Positions 1-10,717 of a DNA stretch of 64,000 nucleotides are shown here, one piece after another. The position numbers were made by a program, and so were the translations under genes. Position 1 is the stretch's first letter; each line of letters starts with the position of its first letter. Under the pieces are notes generated by a model. That model ran no database searches, had not been told where the DNA came from, and worked only from the letters and a program-made list of their open reading frames with translations. The DNA is from Hyphomicrobiaceae bacterium (lineage in GTDB: Bacteria; Pseudomonadota; Alphaproteobacteria; Rhizobiales; Hyphomicrobiaceae), in contig JANYHF010000052.1 of the NCBI GenBank assembly GCA_025359185.1, positions 1-64,000 of the forward strand, written 5' to 3'.

Positions 1-193
1 CCGCGACCCGGGCCACCAGCACGGCGTTCTGCTCGGACAGCGCCACGATCAGCGCAATCAGCTCAGACTTGTCGAGTGTGCCAAGCGCCCCGGTGTCCAT
101 CCCCAGCTTGAATCAGCCCGTTCAAGCCAGATCAAGCCACCACGCCCGAGTCAGTCCGTCGCACCGAGTGGCAAATCGGGGGTGAGCAATTAC
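1..193 (-). mobile_element. IS66-family insertion sequence, 5' end only (terminal inverted repeat plus start of transposase; continues beyond window)
   Basis: Reverse complement reads GTAATTGCTCACCCCC...ATGGACACCGGGGCGCTTGGCACACTCGAC (MDTGALGTLDKSELIALIVALSEQNAVLVARVA), closely matching the second copy at 7146-7430. Confidence 0.85.
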
Positions 194-225
194 CACAGAA
201 TGCAACATAGCAATAAGGACTGCAG

Positions 226-250
226 GGAACCGCGGGGTTAGTCATACGTT
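226..250 (+). promoter_or_regulatory. Candidate EcfG (general stress response) promoter GGAAC-N16-CGTT
   Basis: GGAAC at 226-230 and CGTT at 247-250, 40 nt upstream of the ATG at 290; fits the alphaproteobacterial EcfG consensus. Confidence 0.6.
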
Positions 251-289
251 TCTCTCTCAGGCGATCATCGCCGGGATGGAGTAACACAC

Positions 290-478
290 ATGGCCAATAC
301 CCCGCACCACGACGACATGCCGAAATCAGATCAGTCCAAGAAGCCTGCCAACCGTCCGGGCCCGCCGTCGGGTTCATCGACTGCCAAGTCGCAACCGCAA
401 TCTGGCGACAAGAGCCGCGACCCGGTTGAACGTGGTGATAAGTCTCCGTCAAACGCAAAGCGCGGCGAGGTCCGCTAA
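290..478 (+). CDS. Small hydrophilic, low-complexity protein (putative stress-induced)
   Basis: 62-aa ORF rich in Pro/Ser/Lys/Gly with purine-rich RBS-like sequence and an EcfG-type promoter upstream. Confidence 0.5.
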   Translation: MANTPHHDDMPKSDQSKKPANRPGPPSGSSTAKSQPQSGDKSRDPVERGDKSPSNAKRGEVR

Positions 479-761
479 GCGATTGGCATGGGCCGGGTTG
501 CGGTTTGCCCCCCTTTAGCCGTCTCCCGGCCCGGATATCCAGATTTTTTTCAGTTGGAGCATGCACTCATGCTTCCGAACCAAACGCCTGAACCCGCTCC
601 CCAACCTTAACACCCCTGGCCGCCTCAGCCCGGCGACCCCGATCTACCGGCGCCTGGTGATCCGCGCACGCCTCAACCCGAATTTCCGCCGCCCTATGTC
701 GTGGTGGCAGTCCGCAAGCCTCTTTGGGGCCGTTGAGTGCTCTGCATCGGCTGCACATTGG

Positions 762-786
762 GGAACTTTTCAAAGCCCCGTACGTT
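762..786 (+). promoter_or_regulatory. Candidate EcfG promoter GGAAC-N16-CGTT
   Basis: GGAAC 762-766 and CGTT 783-786, upstream of the DUF1328 ORF at 825. Confidence 0.65.
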
Positions 787-824
787 TATAAGGAACGAGA
801 AGCCAAAGCGCCAGGAAACACGTT

Positions 825-998
825 ATGAACAATCTCATCTATTACGCCATCGTCTTTCTTGTGGTGGCTGTCATTGCCGCGTTCCTGGAATTTGGCGGCG
901 TAGCGGGCATGGCGATGGATGGTGCCCGTATTTTATTCTGGGTCGCCATTGTCTTTGCCGCGATCGCCTTAGTGGGCGGCCTAATCCGTCGCGCCTAA
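825..998 (+). CDS. DUF1328 family small membrane protein (YtjA-like)
   Basis: Translation MNNLIYYAIVFLVVAVIAAFLEFGGVAGMAMDGARILFWVAIVFAAIALVGGLIRRA*; 57 aa, absent from the supplied ORF list. Confidence 0.85.
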   Translation: MNNLIYYAIVFLVVAVIAAFLEFGGVAGMAMDGARILFWVAIVFAAIALVGGLIRRA

Positions 999-1032
999 TA
1001 CAACAAACCTCGCAAACCTGAAGGAGACTGTC

Positions 1033-1230
1033 ATGAACTGGGATCGTATTGAAGGCAATTGGAAGCAGATGACTGGGAAAATGAAGGAAAAATGGGGCCA
1101 ATTGACAGATGACGACTTGACCAACATTGCGGGCAAGCGTGAGCAACTCGAAGGCAAGCTTCAGGAGCGCTATGGCCTTGGCAAGGATCAAGTGAAGAAG
1201 GATATTGACGACTTTATTGCTGGCATCTGA
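1033..1230 (+). CDS. CsbD family stress protein
   Basis: MNWDRIEGNWKQMTGKMKEKWGQLTDDDLTNIAGKREQLEGKLQERYG: hallmark CsbD sequence. Confidence 0.92.
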   Translation: MNWDRIEGNWKQMTGKMKEKWGQLTDDDLTNIAGKREQLEGKLQERYGLGKDQVKKDIDDFIAGI

Positions 1231-1297
1231 TTTCCAGTCTAGATTGATTTGGTTTGGGGGGATTAAACTATCCCGCCAGCCAATTAATTTGTGCTGC

Positions 1298-1760
1298 TTA
1301 TATAGATTTCTTATTGTGGGCTTTCATGTTAAAGAACAGCGCTTGACTGATGATCGCCTTCACCGTTTCGTTTTGAAACGGTTTTGGGATCAAGAAGGTG
1401 GGCTCTGGGCGCAGACCCGTCAGCAGCTGCTCGGGAAATGCTGTGATGAAGTTTACCGAAACTGAGCGCCCGTCGAAATGTCATTGATCCTACCGAGCCC
1501 CGAACTTCCGTCCGCCAGCTAAACAATTGCCAGCACGAGACTCGGCTTTTTGGCCTTGAACGCGGCAACGGCTTCTGTGCGTGAGCGGGCAATCGTTTGC
1601 ACCTTACGGTCAATGCTGATCACCACGTTTTCGAGATTGAGAGATCGACGGCTCGGCGTCGATGATCAGGACGTCAGCTGCCACCTCTTCGGCGATTTCG
1701 CGGCCAGCGACAAGGCCAAACCCCTGCTGTTCCATATAGCTGTCGCTAAAGCGGTGGGTT
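1298..1760 (-). pseudogene. Relic of a PhyR-like response regulator (receiver domain)
   Basis: Minus-strand pieces: ADVLIIDAEPS | LNLENVVISIDRKVQTIARSRTEAVAAFKAKKPSLVLAIV*LADGSSGL | FITAFPEQLLTGLRPEPTFLIPKPFQNETVKAIISQALFF; broken by frameshifts and an in-frame stop. Confidence 0.7.
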
Positions 1761-2066
1761 TGACGTTAGACCGCCGCAGCGCCACGGCTTTGGCAGCCAA
1801 CTGATCGCCCACAGAGGTATCAAGTCTGAGCAGACTTTTGCGCCATCAGGGCTTGTGTGCGATGTCGAATTGGCGCTGCAGACCGCGTCCGGTGCCGCGC
1901 GACAATCAAGGTGAGACCCCGTCAATCAGGATAAGACTGCGCCGGGTGTGGGCTGACGGAGGGAGGGCGTAGCCCGACTGACGGCAGGCCACGCACAGCG
2001 GCGCTCTTTTAGAACCCGTCTGGCGGTCGGGCAGGTTTGCGGCAAAGGTATGATTCGTCTCAGTAA

Positions 2067-4320
<2,254 letters not shown>

Positions 4321-4323
4321 CCG

Positions 4324-4893
4324 CTACTGCTTGGCTTTCGCTTCCATGTAGCCCTGAGTTACCTCATTCTTGTGCGCCGCAAACGCTCCCAAGACTTCGC
4401 CTTTTTCTTTGTCAGGAACCTTGAAGTGATCGAGCGTCTTAGCAAGCTCGCCCGCGACGGCATCGAATTCCTCGGGAGAAATCTTCAACTTCATGTGCGC
4501 GGCTTCGAGGCCGAGCGTCGTGCTACCAGGTTCTGTAGCTGCGTACTGAAATGGACCGCCGCTGATATTGGCGACCCACAGCGTGCGCATGAATTTCAAA
4601 CCGGGAAGCCGCGACAAGTTGTTGGTATGCCATTCCCGGAGCTGCGGGTTTTTTGATTGTTGGCCGGCAACGGGATTTTTCACCACCGCGTCACTAAAAT
4701 AGTCGACGACGGCCGCAATGGCGAAGATGCCGCCAAGTCGGTAGTAGAGGGCGTTCGGGTCCTTTACGTCTTGCGCCGCTGCTGTAGCTTTGGGTGCTCC
4801 GAGCACACTGGCAAGACCTGCTGTCGACAGCATCGCTGCACCTTGCGTCAAGAACTGACGCCGCGGGCGAGTAAAGCCTTCTTCGCTTGTCAT
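4324..4893 (-). CDS. Truncated hemoglobin (group 1-like) with Tat-type signal peptide
   Basis: RPRRQFLTQGAAMLSTAGLA twin-Arg leader followed by LYYRLGGIFAIAAVVDYFSDAVVKNP...FMRTLWVANISGGPFQY...AAHMKLKISPEEFDAVAGELAKTLDHFKV. Confidence 0.78.
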   Translation of the reverse strand: MTSEEGFTRPRRQFLTQGAAMLSTAGLASVLGAPKATAAAQDVKDPNALYYRLGGIFAIAAVVDYFSDAVVKNPVAGQQSKNPQLREWHTNNLSRLPGLKFMRTLWVANISGGPFQYAATEPGSTTLGLEAAHMKLKISPEEFDAVAGELAKTLDHFKVPDKEKGEVLGAFAAHKNEVTQGYMEAKAKQ

Positions 4894-5032
4894 CGCTATC
4901 TCCCATCAGAGGACTGTTTGCGAACATGGCATGATGACCAGTTCGCAACGCCGCCCTGGGAAATCAATTTAACTTTCCTCCAAGCCGACGCTCTAAATTA
5001 GACGCGGCAGCTCAAAAAAAGTTCCCATTTTC

Positions 5033-5719
5033 TCAGCCCATTTTCGTGAGCCGATCGACGACAGCGTTCGTGAGCCGCTCACAGCGGTGCCCATCAAACG
5101 GAAAAGCATCGCCGAGCAGCGCATCGATATGCTCCGCAAGCGCCTCTTTGAGCAGCCGCCGCGCACGATGCAGGCGCGTCTTGACAGTTTCAGGCCGCAA
5201 ATCCAGAAACGCCGCCGTTTCCTCGACGCTCATGTCTTCCAGCACACGCGCCACCAGCACGGTGCGAAAGTCGGCGGGCAGGGCGTCAATCGCCCGCTCA
5301 AGAAGCTGGCTGAGTTGTCGTTGTGCCAAGGTGCGCTCCGGATCGACAGGGTTGTGACCGCCCAAGGGAAAGTGGACGACATTGTGGGGGAGCCTTGGCG
5401 CCACCCCGGCGGCATCGATCGGCGGCTCGACCCGGCGCCGCAACCGCTGCAAGGCTTCGTTGACGACGATCCGGGTCAGCCACGTCGAGAGAGTGGATTG
5501 CGCGCGAAACGAATGCAGCGACTGGAATGCCCGCAAATAGGACTCTTGCAGCACGTCCTCTGCCTCGCCGTCGTCGCTCACGATGCTGCGGGCGACCCGG
5601 AAGAGCCGCCGGTTATGCTGACGGATGATGCTGCGAATGGCAGTCTTGTCCTTCAGAATGGCAAGCTGGACAAGGTCGGCCTCGGCGAGCCGGCCGGGAT
5701 CGTGGAGCGCTTGAGACAT
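5033..5719 (-). CDS. ECF (sigma-70 family) RNA polymerase sigma factor
   Basis: Region 2 AEDVLQESYLRAFQSLHSFRAQSTLSTWLTRIVVNEALQRLRRR and region 4 ALPADFRTVLVARVLEDMSVEETAAFLDLRPETVKTRLHRARRLL; MSQAL start chosen because a promoter-like motif lies just upstream. Confidence 0.9.
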   Translation of the reverse strand: MSQALHDPGRLAEADLVQLAILKDKTAIRSIIRQHNRRLFRVARSIVSDDGEAEDVLQESYLRAFQSLHSFRAQSTLSTWLTRIVVNEALQRLRRRVEPPIDAAGVAPRLPHNVVHFPLGGHNPVDPERTLAQRQLSQLLERAIDALPADFRTVLVARVLEDMSVEETAAFLDLRPETVKTRLHRARRLLKEALAEHIDALLGDAFPFDGHRCERLTNAVVDRLTKMG

Positions 5720-5754
5720 GCGGCATCCTTTAGCATGGTCGCGGAGCATTTTAC

Positions 5755-5784
5755 ATTGGATGCGCTTTCTGGAGAAAGGTTCCC
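5755..5784 (-). promoter_or_regulatory. Candidate ECF promoter GGGAACCTTTCTCCAGAAAGCGCATCCAAT
   Basis: GGAAC-N16-CATCCAAT upstream of the ECF sigma gene; same elements and spacing at 6789-6818. Confidence 0.65.
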
Positions 5785-5863
5785 GCGTCCAGATTCCATG
5801 AAGATTTTGGACGCTTCGGTGGAGCAGCATCCGCCGTCTGCAAGGTGATGCTCTTGCAACAGA

Positions 5864-6202
5864 TTAGTTAGCCCGCACGTTGATATTGCCCTTCATGTTG
5901 GGATGGAACCTGCAAAAATATTGCACGGAGCCAACCTCGGTCGCTTGCCAATCCGCCGTCTTGCCCGCCGGAATCATGACATCCCAGGCACCACTTGTTG
6001 CGCCGGACTTGGCGGTGGCGGTGTGTGCGACGAAATCATGGTTGGTCCACCGCACCGTATCGCCAAGATGAATATTTATTTCGGCAGGCGTATAGGCCAG
6101 CTTGCTGATATCGGCTTGCACAACCTCGCCGGCGAGCGCGTTCACCGCGCCCGCCGTCAAGGCTAATGCCACCAGACCTGATCGTATCACGGTTACGGAC
6201 AT
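5864..6202 (-). CDS. Cupredoxin (plastocyanin/amicyanin-like) copper protein with signal peptide
   Basis: ...AEINIHLGDTVRWTNHDFVAHTATAKSGATSGAWDVMIPAGKTADWQATEVGSVQYFCRFHPNMKGNINV: His/Cys/His/Met type-1 copper ligand pattern. Confidence 0.88.
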   Translation of the reverse strand: MSVTVIRSGLVALALTAGAVNALAGEVVQADISKLAYTPAEINIHLGDTVRWTNHDFVAHTATAKSGATSGAWDVMIPAGKTADWQATEVGSVQYFCRFHPNMKGNINVRAN

Positions 6203-6214
6203 TGCAGACGATCC

Positions 6215-6742
6215 CTAGTTGAGGCTCTTGGCGACGTCTTCGGCGTGTTTCTCGTGGCCCTGGAAAATCTTAAGGCCGGTTTCCAGCAAGCCCTTGAGTT
6301 CGGCATTTTGCGCCGAGGGGATCAGTAGGTCGGCGAGCGCGCCGTTGACAGCTTTGTGGTAGGCGACTTCGTTGGCAACGTAAGCCTTGTCGAAGTCAGC
6401 GCCTGAGAGCTTGGCGAGTTCCGCGCGCTTTGCCTCTGCGCTAGTGACAAGGCTCTTGCTTGTGTCATTGTCTTCTGGCGTTACCCCTAGTTTCTTGACC
6501 AGTGCCAGGGCCTGCTCGTTGACCGCGTTGTGGTCGGCGACCATGTTGGTGGCGAAAGACCGCACGGCCTCGTTTTTCGAGTTGGCAAGGGCTTGCTCGG
6601 CAGCCTTCACATCCAGAACCCCCGCAGTGTAGGCGATATGCGCGATCTGCGGATCGGTCGGCTTTTCGGCGGCGCTGGCCGTGTGGGCGCCGGCCAGCAA
6701 GATAATTGCGGCAAGCCGGCGCGCGATTGATGTCAGTTTCAT
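6215..6742 (-). CDS. DUF4142 family secreted protein
   Basis: MKLTSIARRLAAIILLAGAHTASA leader; HIAYTAGVLDVKAAEQALANSKNEAVRSFATNMVADHNAVNEQALALVKKLG...AYVANEVAYHKAVNGAL. Confidence 0.85.
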   Translation of the reverse strand: MKLTSIARRLAAIILLAGAHTASAAEKPTDPQIAHIAYTAGVLDVKAAEQALANSKNEAVRSFATNMVADHNAVNEQALALVKKLGVTPEDNDTSKSLVTSAEAKRAELAKLSGADFDKAYVANEVAYHKAVNGALADLLIPSAQNAELKGLLETGLKIFQGHEKHAEDVAKSLN

Positions 6743-6788
6743 GAGAACCTCCGTTGATAGTGCCCGGACCTGTTGCGGGTACTCAACT

Positions 6789-6818
6789 ATTGGATGAAGC
6801 CTGGCCAAAAAGGTTCCC
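6789..6818 (-). promoter_or_regulatory. Candidate ECF promoter GGGAACCTTTTTGGCCAGGCTTCATCCAAT
   Basis: Same GGAAC-N16-CATCCAAT architecture as upstream of the sigma gene; about 47 nt from the DUF4142 start. Confidence 0.65.
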
Positions 6819-7145
6819 GCCGAACTACCGCGAAGCAATTCTAGCCCGCATCGCCTCAAGAATGCCGAGCACTTCGGCAACCTCTTTCACGCTATGCTGG
6901 TGGCTACCTCATCGGCCGTCGGCGTGTGACGTGGGGTCCGATTAGCAACACTCGCTACCGGGCGGTATGCTACACCTTACCCGGGCGGGACTTTCACCCG
7001 CTGGACCGCGCCAGTTTCGCCTGGCGCACCCGTTGCTACTCGGACCCCGCGTTGTTCTCGCCGCCAGCGTGTTCGCCGACCAGATGAACCAGCCCGGTCT
7101 TTTCAAGGCCGACGTCCGATGCTTTCACCATTAGATGCTCAATTG

Positions 7146-7695
7146 GTAATTGGTCACCCCCATTTGGCGCTCAGTGCGACGGACTGACTTGGGCAAGGGG
7201 GCTTGATCTGGCTTGAACGGGCTGAATCAAGCTCGGGATGGACACCGGGTCGCTGGGCACACTCGACGAGCCTGAGCTGATTGCGCTGATCGTGGCGCTG
7301 TCCGCGCAGAACGCCGCGCTGGCCGCCCGTGTCGCCGCGCTCGAGGCCAAGCTGAACATTACGCCCAAGACGCCGGACAACTCTTCGTTGCCGCCCTCGA
7401 CCGGCCAGAAGGCCAACCGGCCCGAGACGGCCAAGACTTCCCGCAAGGGCCGGCCGGGTGTTTCGTGCAACCTCGAGCCAAACCCCGACCATGTGCGCGA
7501 GGTCTATGCCAAGATCTTCCGAAAAGTCACCAATGGCTTCCGTTCGGACTGGGGAGCGGAAGTCTACGCAGATATCTGTTCGATTGTGGCAACGGGCCGC
7601 CTCAGCGGCCGGACCGCCCTGGCCGCCATCACCGAAGCCCTCGCCGCCGGCGCCCTTGCCGTAGCGTGATCACGCGGCATGGGGTGAGCAGTTAC
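7146..7695 (+). mobile_element. Internally deleted IS66-family element with both terminal inverted repeats
   Basis: Left end GTAATTGGTCACCCC (7146-7160), right end GGGGTGAGCAGTTAC (7681-7695); encloses a 143-aa ORF joining the N- and C-terminal parts of an IS66 transposase. Confidence 0.8.
7238..7669 (+). pseudogene. IS66 transposase, in-frame internal deletion (143 aa)
   Basis: MDTGSLGTLDEPELIALIVALSAQNAALAARVAALEAKLN...GRPGVS joined to REVYAKIFRKVTNGFRSDWGAEVYADICSIVATGRLSGRTALAAITEAL. Confidence 0.8.
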
Positions 7696-8630
7696 GAAAA
7701 TTCACGAGACGTGGATGCCATATCCCAGGACTGGTAGTAGCGGTCGCTGTTCAGTGGAGTAAAGGGTACATCAAAAACTCTCAACCACTGGCCTTTGACG
7801 ATGTTGCCAGCTTCGGCAACCGGCATTTGCTGGTACTGAGCCGAGAACGTCATCTCGCCGAGATTGCGGCGCGCATCGTCGAGCGCGGATTTGGGTTCGC
7901 GTTCGGGATGCAACAAGTCGCCAGGCAAACGCGTGAAGATCCGGCCATCACCCAAGTCGAAGCGCTCTGGCTTCTGAGCAATGGCCGGCAAGTTGAGATG
8001 CGTCCACCCTTCCTGCTCAAGGACATGGCCGACGAGGTCATCCAGATGCACGCGTTGCATGATCAGGATGATAACGTGGTCCGTCTTGTTGTTCAGGCGC
8101 GAATAGAGCGTGCTTGAATACCATTCCTTAACGCCCCTGCGGGTCGCGATCGACATGGCTTCCGACGGCTTGATGGGATCATCGATTATGATGAAGTTGC
8201 CGCCCCGGCCCGTCAATGTGCCACCGACCGAGGTTGCCCGCCGGTAACCGCCGCGGGTGGTCTCGAACTCATCCTCGGCTGGCCGGGCACCCTTGAGCCG
8301 GGTGCCGGTAAAGGCACCGAGATAGCCTTGGCTCTGCATCATCGTGCGGCAGTCTCGCGCATGCTTGGCGGCCAAGTCCTGGCTGTAGCTGGCACAGATG
8401 AATTTGAGACTGGGGTCGTGGCCCAGCGCCTAGGCTGGGAACGCCACCGATGCGCAGATCGACTTGAGGCTGCGCAGTGGCAACGTAATGACCAGGCGCT
8501 TGATTTTGCGCTGAAAGCAAAGTTCGAGGTGATGCGCGACCACATCGATATGCCCGTTCGGCAAGTAGCATTGGCTGCCATCGACCGCCTGAAAGGTCTT
8601 GGCAATGAAAGCTGACAACTGTTTCGAAGG
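7696..8630 (-). pseudogene. Phage terminase large subunit fragment
   Basis: SQDLAAKHARDCRTMMQSQ...GGNFIIIDDPIKPSEAMSIATRRGVKEWYSSTLYSRLNNKTDHVIILIMQRVHLDDLVGHVL; frameshift near 8430; C-terminus cut at the IS66 end. Confidence 0.8.
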
Positions 8631-8658
8631 GCAGCATTGAAGGCGAGGTGCTGGAGGC

Positions 8659-8880
8659 TCATGGCTTGCCTCCGTCGCTGGCCCTGCGGGCCCGCTGAGC
8701 CAAGTAGTTTTCGAGGATCGCGTTGTCCCGGTCTGGCAACGGTTTGGCAGCAGTATCCAAGGCGCTCGCAAGCTCCTGCCGCTCCGTGATTTGCAGTACA
8801 ATCCTCATGGCCCGCGGATCGCCCTTGGCGGCCTTGGCATAGAGGGCCTTCACAGCCAGGCGCTGCTTTGTAACCTGCAG
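8659..8880 (-). pseudogene. DUF5681-like phage protein fragment
   Basis: MKALYAKAAKGDPRAMRIVLQITERQELA; immediately upstream of TerL, as in phage packaging regions. Confidence 0.5.
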
Positions 8881-9178
8881 CCGGCGCCCGCCGCTTTTCG
8901 GCCTCGGTCAGCTGGTCGAGGCGCAAGACCGGCACGGTCTCCAGTCCAAGCAGCTTGGCAGCAACAGCGCGGCCATTTCAGGTGATGATCATGCGGTCGG
9001 CAACGAACAGTACCGGGTTCACAAAGCCGAAGCAGCGGATCGAGTCTGGGATCTGCCGCACCTGCACTTTGCTGTGGATACGCGCGTTTCGAAGATTTGT
9101 TTGTAGAGATGCTGTTGATTGATGTTCAATGTTCAACTGCAGTTTACGATGCGAGTTCGCAGCATGTATAGGATTCAT
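8880..9178 (-). pseudogene. ParB-like nuclease domain fragment
   Basis: LQTNLRNARIHSKVQVRQIPDSIRCFGFVNPVLFVADRMIIT (stop/frameshift) GRAVAAKLLGLETVPVLRLDQLTEAEKRR: ParB/Srx signature in two frames. Confidence 0.75.
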
Positions 9179-9631
9179 TTGATGCTCCAAAATTCGGAGC
9201 TGCGTAATCCTGGGCAGGGTGTTCGGCAACCGTATAACGATAGCTTTATGCTCGCAAAACACTCAAGAATGCACGAGCAGAAATGAGTTCGCTGAGAAAT
9301 TTCCAGCTTCCTACAGGTACGCGGTGCGTCCGGCATTTCGCATATCGCAGTGCTGCAACCACACGATGCAACGGCACGGCCGTCAACTTCCGCGACTACG
9401 TGCTGCAAATTTGCGCGACCTTCAATGCCACGTTCGCGACTCCACGACCGCTTAGCGAGGTCCGCAGCACTGGCAGATCCATCGCCAAATGGACGTGGTA
9501 CATTTACTGGCCGGGCCACGGGTCAGGCTCTGCAACGTGGCGCGAACGAGCAGCCGTCTCAGCGCTCGTTTGCGGCGCACGTGCCGATGCCCGGCGCCAA
9601 GAGCTAAGTCCCCCTCTTCAATCTGACGTAA

Positions 9632-10000
9632 ATGTCACCCTGGGCGTTCGGGGAAATGCTGTTGCACCGATTGCCGCAAAACATGGGGTTACTCGCCGAA
9701 ACGATCAAGCGCGATCGTGCTCTTTTGCGCGGCGGGCCTGTTCCGCCAAAGACAATCATGGTGTTCGGTCGCCAGATGACGATCACTCAAGCCGCCAAGG
9801 CTGCTGGCATTTCGCGGCGGGAGCTTTTGCGCCGCCTTGAGCGCGGCCTCTCGCCGAACGCTGCGGTGCGCGCGTACGATCGCAGCGGCAAGTTTCGGCA
9901 CAACATGGCCGCGCTGGGCCTGCACAAGCTCGACTGGCAGTCTGCGGCATTCGAATCGCGGTGCGAGTTCGAGGCTGCCATGGCTGCCAAGGCCGCCTGA
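9632..10000 (+). CDS. Hypothetical phage/island protein with possible helix-turn-helix
   Basis: ORF 122 aa, TIMVFGRQMTITQAAKAAGISRRELLRRLERG suggests HTH; start uncertain. Confidence 0.35.
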   Translation: MSPWAFGEMLLHRLPQNMGLLAETIKRDRALLRGGPVPPKTIMVFGRQMTITQAAKAAGISRRELLRRLERGLSPNAAVRAYDRSGKFRHNMAALGLHKLDWQSAAFESRCEFEAAMAAKAA

Positions 10001-10358
10001 GGTCGCTCGTTTTCGCCCGGTGCGCTTCCGGCCAGCGTTCGAGCGCGCGGCAAAGCAGATCGTTGACGCTCTCAACCGCCGCCAGCTCGAAGTACCCGTC
10101 CGGAGGTGTGCGACAAGCTGACCCGGCAAGTGCCCTTGGCCGCAAATCGCTGTAGATTGCCCGCATGACGACCAAAACAATCGGACCATCGGCGCTTGCG
10201 AAATTCTGGGGGGTCTCGGCCCACTACATTTACGAGCTTACGAAAACTGGCAGAATCAAGTCGGCTGCGGCTTTATCGGCGAGGCTCAGGTGTAGCTCGG
10301 TGCGCGCCTCAGGCGGATCGAGCAGATTATAGCGGAGCATGGCCTCGTAGCGAGGCCG

Positions 10359-10586
10359 TCAGCGCAGATCACGCACCTTGGGGTCATCGAGCCACAGTCT
10401 GACCAATCCACGCACGGTCAGCCTATCGGCCAGATTTTGGGCGTCCAGTTCGGCATCCTTGATGCGCTGCATCTTTGCCGATTCAGCTTGCTTGGCCTCA
10501 AGCAGAGGATCACGTCCATCAGCGACCTTGCCCTTCTCGGCCACGGCGCGGCGGCGAACAATACGGGAACACGGCTTGGCGCGCAT
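10359..10586 (-). pseudogene. Tyrosine integrase N-terminal fragment
   Basis: RRRAVAEKGKVADGRDPLLEAKQAESAKMQRIKDAELDAQNLADRLTVRGLVRLWLDDPKVRDLR resembles the phage integrase arm/SAM-like region; located beside a tRNA. Confidence 0.55.
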
Positions 10587-10645
10587 TCTGGCTTTCGAGC
10601 CTAAAATACTATTGTTTATGCTGGTTTATTCTGGTGCAAGATTGG

Positions 10646-10717
10646 CTCCCCGGGATGGGTTCGAACCACCGACCGAGCGATTAACAGTCGCTTGCTCTAC
10701 CACTGAGCTACCGAGGA
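10646..10717 (-). tRNA. tRNA-Asn (GTT)
   Basis: Reverse complement TCCTCGGTAGCTCAGTGGTAGAGCAAGCGACTGTTAATCGCTCGGTCGGTGGTTCGAACCCATCCCGGGGAG(CCA) folds as a 72-nt cloverleaf with loop CTGTTAA. Confidence 0.95.

Noticed and set aside
4893-5000. Third copy of the GGGAACCTTT...CATCCAAT motif upstream of the globin gene
   Set aside because: Not present; the globin is either cotranscribed or differently controlled.
7146-7695. 8-bp target-site duplication for the miniature IS66
   Set aside because: Flanks CTCAATTG and GAAAATTC do not match, so a simple insertion with intact TSD is not supported.
9283-9840. 185-aa plus-strand ORF in the island
   Set aside because: No recognisable motif, overlaps other frames; probably non-coding decayed sequence.
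10643-10717. Second copy of the tRNA-Asn 3' end inside the window as the other att site
   Set aside because: No repeat of TTCGAACCCATCCCGGGG noticed between 1 and 10600; the far boundary must lie outside the window or be lost.
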